Positions 61,435 through 64,000 of a stretch of DNA of 64,000 nt are shown here, piece by piece. Every line of letters starts with the position of its first letter. The first letter of the stretch is position 1. This stretch comes from JBBRHQ01 sp963815645 (GTDB lineage Bacteria; Actinomycetota; Thermoleophilia; Solirubrobacterales; 70-9): assembly GCA_963815645.1 (NCBI GenBank), contig CAWFHL010000001.1, positions 62,001 through 126,000 on the forward strand, written 5' to 3'. Position numbers and translations under genes: made by a program. The notes beneath the pieces were generated by a model. That model was given only the letters and a program-made list of their open reading frames with translations. It had not been told where the DNA came from and did no database searches.

Positions 61435-62918
61435 TCAGATGGGTGCACTTTCAGCCGGACTTGGCTCGTAGACCGCGGACTCCAAGGGGACGTCTTCCCG
61501 GTCCAGGCCCGCGGCCTGGATCAACCGAGCGGCCCGCTCACGTGCTTCCTCTCGCAGCTCCGATTCATCCGGCGCGGTGGTGACGACGCCTTCGCGGAAC
61601 AGCGCTCGCCCGCCGACCCAGGTCTGCTTGATGCTCGCCGGCGAAGCGGACCACACGAGCGCCTGTATCGGATCTCGACACGGCACCCACTCGAGTGATG
61701 GAGTCGAAAAGGACGAAATCTGCCTTCTTGCCCGGTTCGAGCGAACCGATCTCCGAGTTCATCCCGAGGGCTTTGGCTGCGTCGATTGTGGCCATGCGCA
61801 GCGCGCGGTCGCCCCGATGGCTCTCGGGTCGCGGCGGCAATCCTTAAACAGCCCCGTGCCATGATATGCATCTGACGCTTCAGGTCGAGGTTCCCGGAGG
61901 CCGATACACCATCAGTGCCGAGGCCGACAGTTACCTCGACCTCCATCATCTCCGGATAACGGCCGATGCTGGTCGCACCCTTGGCGAACTTCAGCGATGT
62001 CACCCGGGCAAAACGCCACCTTGGCATCGTGGGAAGCGAGGATCGCAATCTCGTCATCCGTCACAGCGATCGCGTGCGCAAGCACAAGCCTCGATCCAAG
62101 CGCCGTCCAAGCGCGATCCATCCTTGTCATCGGTGTGCCTCCGTATCTGCTGCTCGGCGGAGCCGAGACTCCTCGACGAGTGGAGGCGACGTGATAGGTC
62201 GTGCCAACACCGAGCCGCTCAGAGAGCTCACGCGCGCCGACGTGAAGCTCGGCGCTGCACGGCTCCTTGCCCTGGATGTTCACCCAGCAGCGGATCCGGC
62301 CGTCGCCGCTGCCGTCGAGGTCCCGCACGCACGCCTCCAGCTCTGTCAATGCGCGCGCTGGCGGTCGGAAAGAAATGATGGTCAATCATCGCTCGCGTCC
62401 ATCGCTTCGGGATGGACGTCGCCGGAGCGACGTCGGCCGCATGTCGGCCAGTGACACCGCGGATGCCGACCTCGGCCAGCGACCGGACACCGTAATCCGA
62501 GGATCGTTGCATCGCCCCCATGTCGAGGAAGCATGTGGTGCCCGAGCCTGAAGCATCTCATGCCGCCGCAGGCATACGGCGAGGCCTCGTCCTCTGGCGT
62601 CGAGCTGCCGTAGAACGGCATGATCCAGTGGAACACCCAGGTCCGGTATCGAGCCGAGTCCGGGAAGGCGGCTCGCGACAACGTCTCGGAAAGGTGAACG
62701 TGCGTGTCGATGAAGCCGGGGCTCGCCCCGAGTCCGGTCGCCGTCCAACGTCACGTCGAACGATCGGGTCGAAGCGATCGGGCCACCTCCTCGCCGGACC
62801 GACATCGAGCAGCTGGTCCCCCTCGACCACGAGAGCGGCGTCGTGGATCACACGATCTCGGAGTCGAACGTGATGGCGAACTCGAGCCCTTCACGAAGAT
62901 GCGCTTGCGGCGGCTCAT
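61435..62918 (-). pseudogene. Amidohydrolase (guanine/SAH/ATZ-TRZ-type deaminase), many indels
   Basis: About 494 codons when pieced together. Readable segments in order: MSRRKRIFVKG, VIHDAALVVEGDQLLDVGPA, AAFPDSARYRTWVFHWIMPF, LTELEACVRDLDGSGDGRIR, LVLAHAIAVTDDEIAILASH, VGLGTDGVSASGNLDLKRQM and MATIDAAKALGMNSEIGSLE, then GKKADFVLFDSIT. Metal-type His and the catalytic Asp region (GLGTDGVSASGN) are present. Reading it needs several one-base shifts, mainly missing bases. Either a decayed gene or poor sequence near the contig end. The ATG overlaps the hydantoinase stop. Confidence 0.6.
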
Positions 62919-64000
62919 AGCACCGGGATCGACTCGCCACGCCGAAGGAACTTGCCCTGCCCTTGCGACCCACGAAGGAACCGTCAGCCACGATCACCTG
63001 CCCCGAAACAGCACGATGTCGGGCGCCCCCGAACGACCTGCCCTTCGTACGGGTTGTAATCGCTCAAGCGTCGCCTGCGTCTCCGCGTCAGCAACGTCTC
63101 TGCTCCGGATCGAAGACGACGAGATCAGCGTCGGAGCCCGGCGGGATCTCACCCTTGCGCGGATAGCACCCGAATAGCTTGGCCGGGTTGGTGGAGATGA
63201 CCTCGACGAAGCGGTTCAGGGTCATGCGTCCCTGATCGACACCGAAGTGGTAGATCAGGGTGGTTCGCCACTCGATCCCCGGTACTCCGTTGGGGATCTT
63301 GGGGAAGTTCTCCCGACCCATCTGCTTCTGGTCCTTGAACCTGAATGGCGTGTGGTCGGTCGAGACGACCTGCAATTCATTCGTTCGAAGGCCCTTCCAC
63401 AGCCGATCCTGATCCATCGGAGTGCGAAGCGGAGGGCACATCACGTATTTCGAGCCGCCGAAGTCGGGCTCCTCCAGCTGCTCCTCGGTGAGCAGCAGGT
63501 ACTGGGGGCACGTCTCCGCGTATGCAGGCAGCCCCCGCTCGTGCGCCGCGACAACCGCCTCCAGTGCCAGCGCCGCGGCCAGGTGGACGACGTAGACCGG
63601 CACCCCAGCCAGTTCAGCGAGCGCGACGCACTTGCCGTCGCCTCCGATTCCGTTACCGGTGGCCTCGTTATCGCGTTGAACCGCGGGGCCCGTATGTCCC
63701 GCGGCGATCGCTTCCTCCTCCAAGAAGTCGATGACCCGGCCGTTCTCGCAGTGCATCAGCACGAAGCCGCCATTGTCCGCGCTGCGACGCATCGCCTTGA
63801 AGATGATGGCGTCGTCGACCATGCGGGCTCCCGGATAGGCCATGAACATCTTGAAGCTTGGAGAGCCCTCGCGGATCAACTCATCGATAGCCGGGAAGAA
63901 GGATCGGGCAGGTCGATGATGATCTGATGCAGGCTCCAGTCGACGACGGCCTTCTCATCTGCGCGGCTCGCCCACGCGCGTGTGACTCACGCGGGTCCTG
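62915..64000 (-). CDS. Dihydropyrimidinase/hydantoinase, 5' end beyond the window, indels at both ends
   Basis: A metal-dependent cyclic-amide hydrolase. The central 264 codons (63088-63879) are intact: the carboxylated-Lys region SPSFKMFMAYPG, the His ligands in LMHCENGRVIDF and VYVVHLAAAL, the Asp in VVSTDHTPFRFKDQK, and the end TLNRFVEVISTNPAKLFGCYPRKGEIPPGSDADLVVFDPE (split here in the text only by family motifs). The C-terminal part to the TGA at 62915-62917 (SDYNPYEG, then FVGRKGRGKFLRRGESIPVL) needs small shifts. Upstream, ADEKAVVDWSLHQIIIDL is readable after another shift. It is the first of the three-gene catabolic run seen here. Confidence 0.75.

Overview
The window is 64 kb of high-GC chromosomal DNA from a bacterium, most likely an actinobacterium of the class Thermoleophilia (Solirubrobacterales or Gaiellales type). 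The grounds are the GC-rich codon use, an actinobacterial-style set of cell-shape, translation and competence genes, and an exported protein (21170-21817) whose N-terminal architecture and SVG/QLK decapeptide repeats I associate with that class. This is inference; no rRNA is present. Most genes are on the minus strand and tightly packed, with many 1-8 bp or ATGA-type overlaps.

Layout. 1-3.6 kb: start of murI, a DUF2269 membrane protein, prmA, dnaJ and hrcA. 3.7-5.8 kb: a small membrane protein, a two-subunit hot-dog dehydratase pair, a YbjQ protein and a SnoaL-like protein. 5.8-16.3 kb: lepA, a GT-C-like membrane protein, murJ, rpsT, holA, comEC, comEA and a cupin. 16.3-20.4 kb: leuS, then a VOC, AHSA1-type and ArsR stress cassette with a visible operator palindrome. 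20.4-22.0 kb: a SpoIIM-like membrane protein, the repeat protein and tRNA-Ala(GGC). 22.0-36.0 kb: a 14-gene minus-strand block read as mreB-mreC-mreD-mrdA-rodA-rng-rplU-rpmA-obgE-proB-proA-nadD-rsfS-divIVA-like. It joins cell shape, septal growth, ribosome biogenesis, proline synthesis and NAD synthesis. 36.1-44.3 kb: maf, ndk, a zinc-ribbon membrane protein, folC, valS, an EAL-domain protein and clpX. 44.4-53.3 kb: a beta-helix protein, an acetyltransferase, a hydrolase, an M23 peptidase, clpP, a molybdopterin oxidoreductase, trigger factor and a CtaG-like protein. 53.4-58.2 kb: a ferritin-like protein, a GH15 enzyme, two VOC proteins and an unrecognised exported protein. 58.2-59.8 kb: a low-complexity, apparently broken region. 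59.8-64 kb: malate synthase, an amidohydrolase and a dihydropyrimidinase/hydantoinase read as one operon (probable nitrogen-ring catabolism feeding glyoxylate to malate).

Two things deserve attention. First, there are dispersed structured repeats. A ~96 bp palindromic element occurs twice, 15-16 bp after one gene and 28-44 bp before the next; the two copies differ almost only by a compensated base pair in the stem. A second family of GC-rich double hairpins occurs at 37.9 and 55.8 kb. Strong perfect hairpins also lie inside the coding regions of leuS and valS. Second, six genes, several of them normally essential (comEC, obgE, rng twice, mreC, valS, a VOC gene), each need a +1 shift to be read through, and the last 3 kb carries many one-base losses. 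I read these as sequence errors rather than biology, but the reader should know that these genes are split in the raw sequence.
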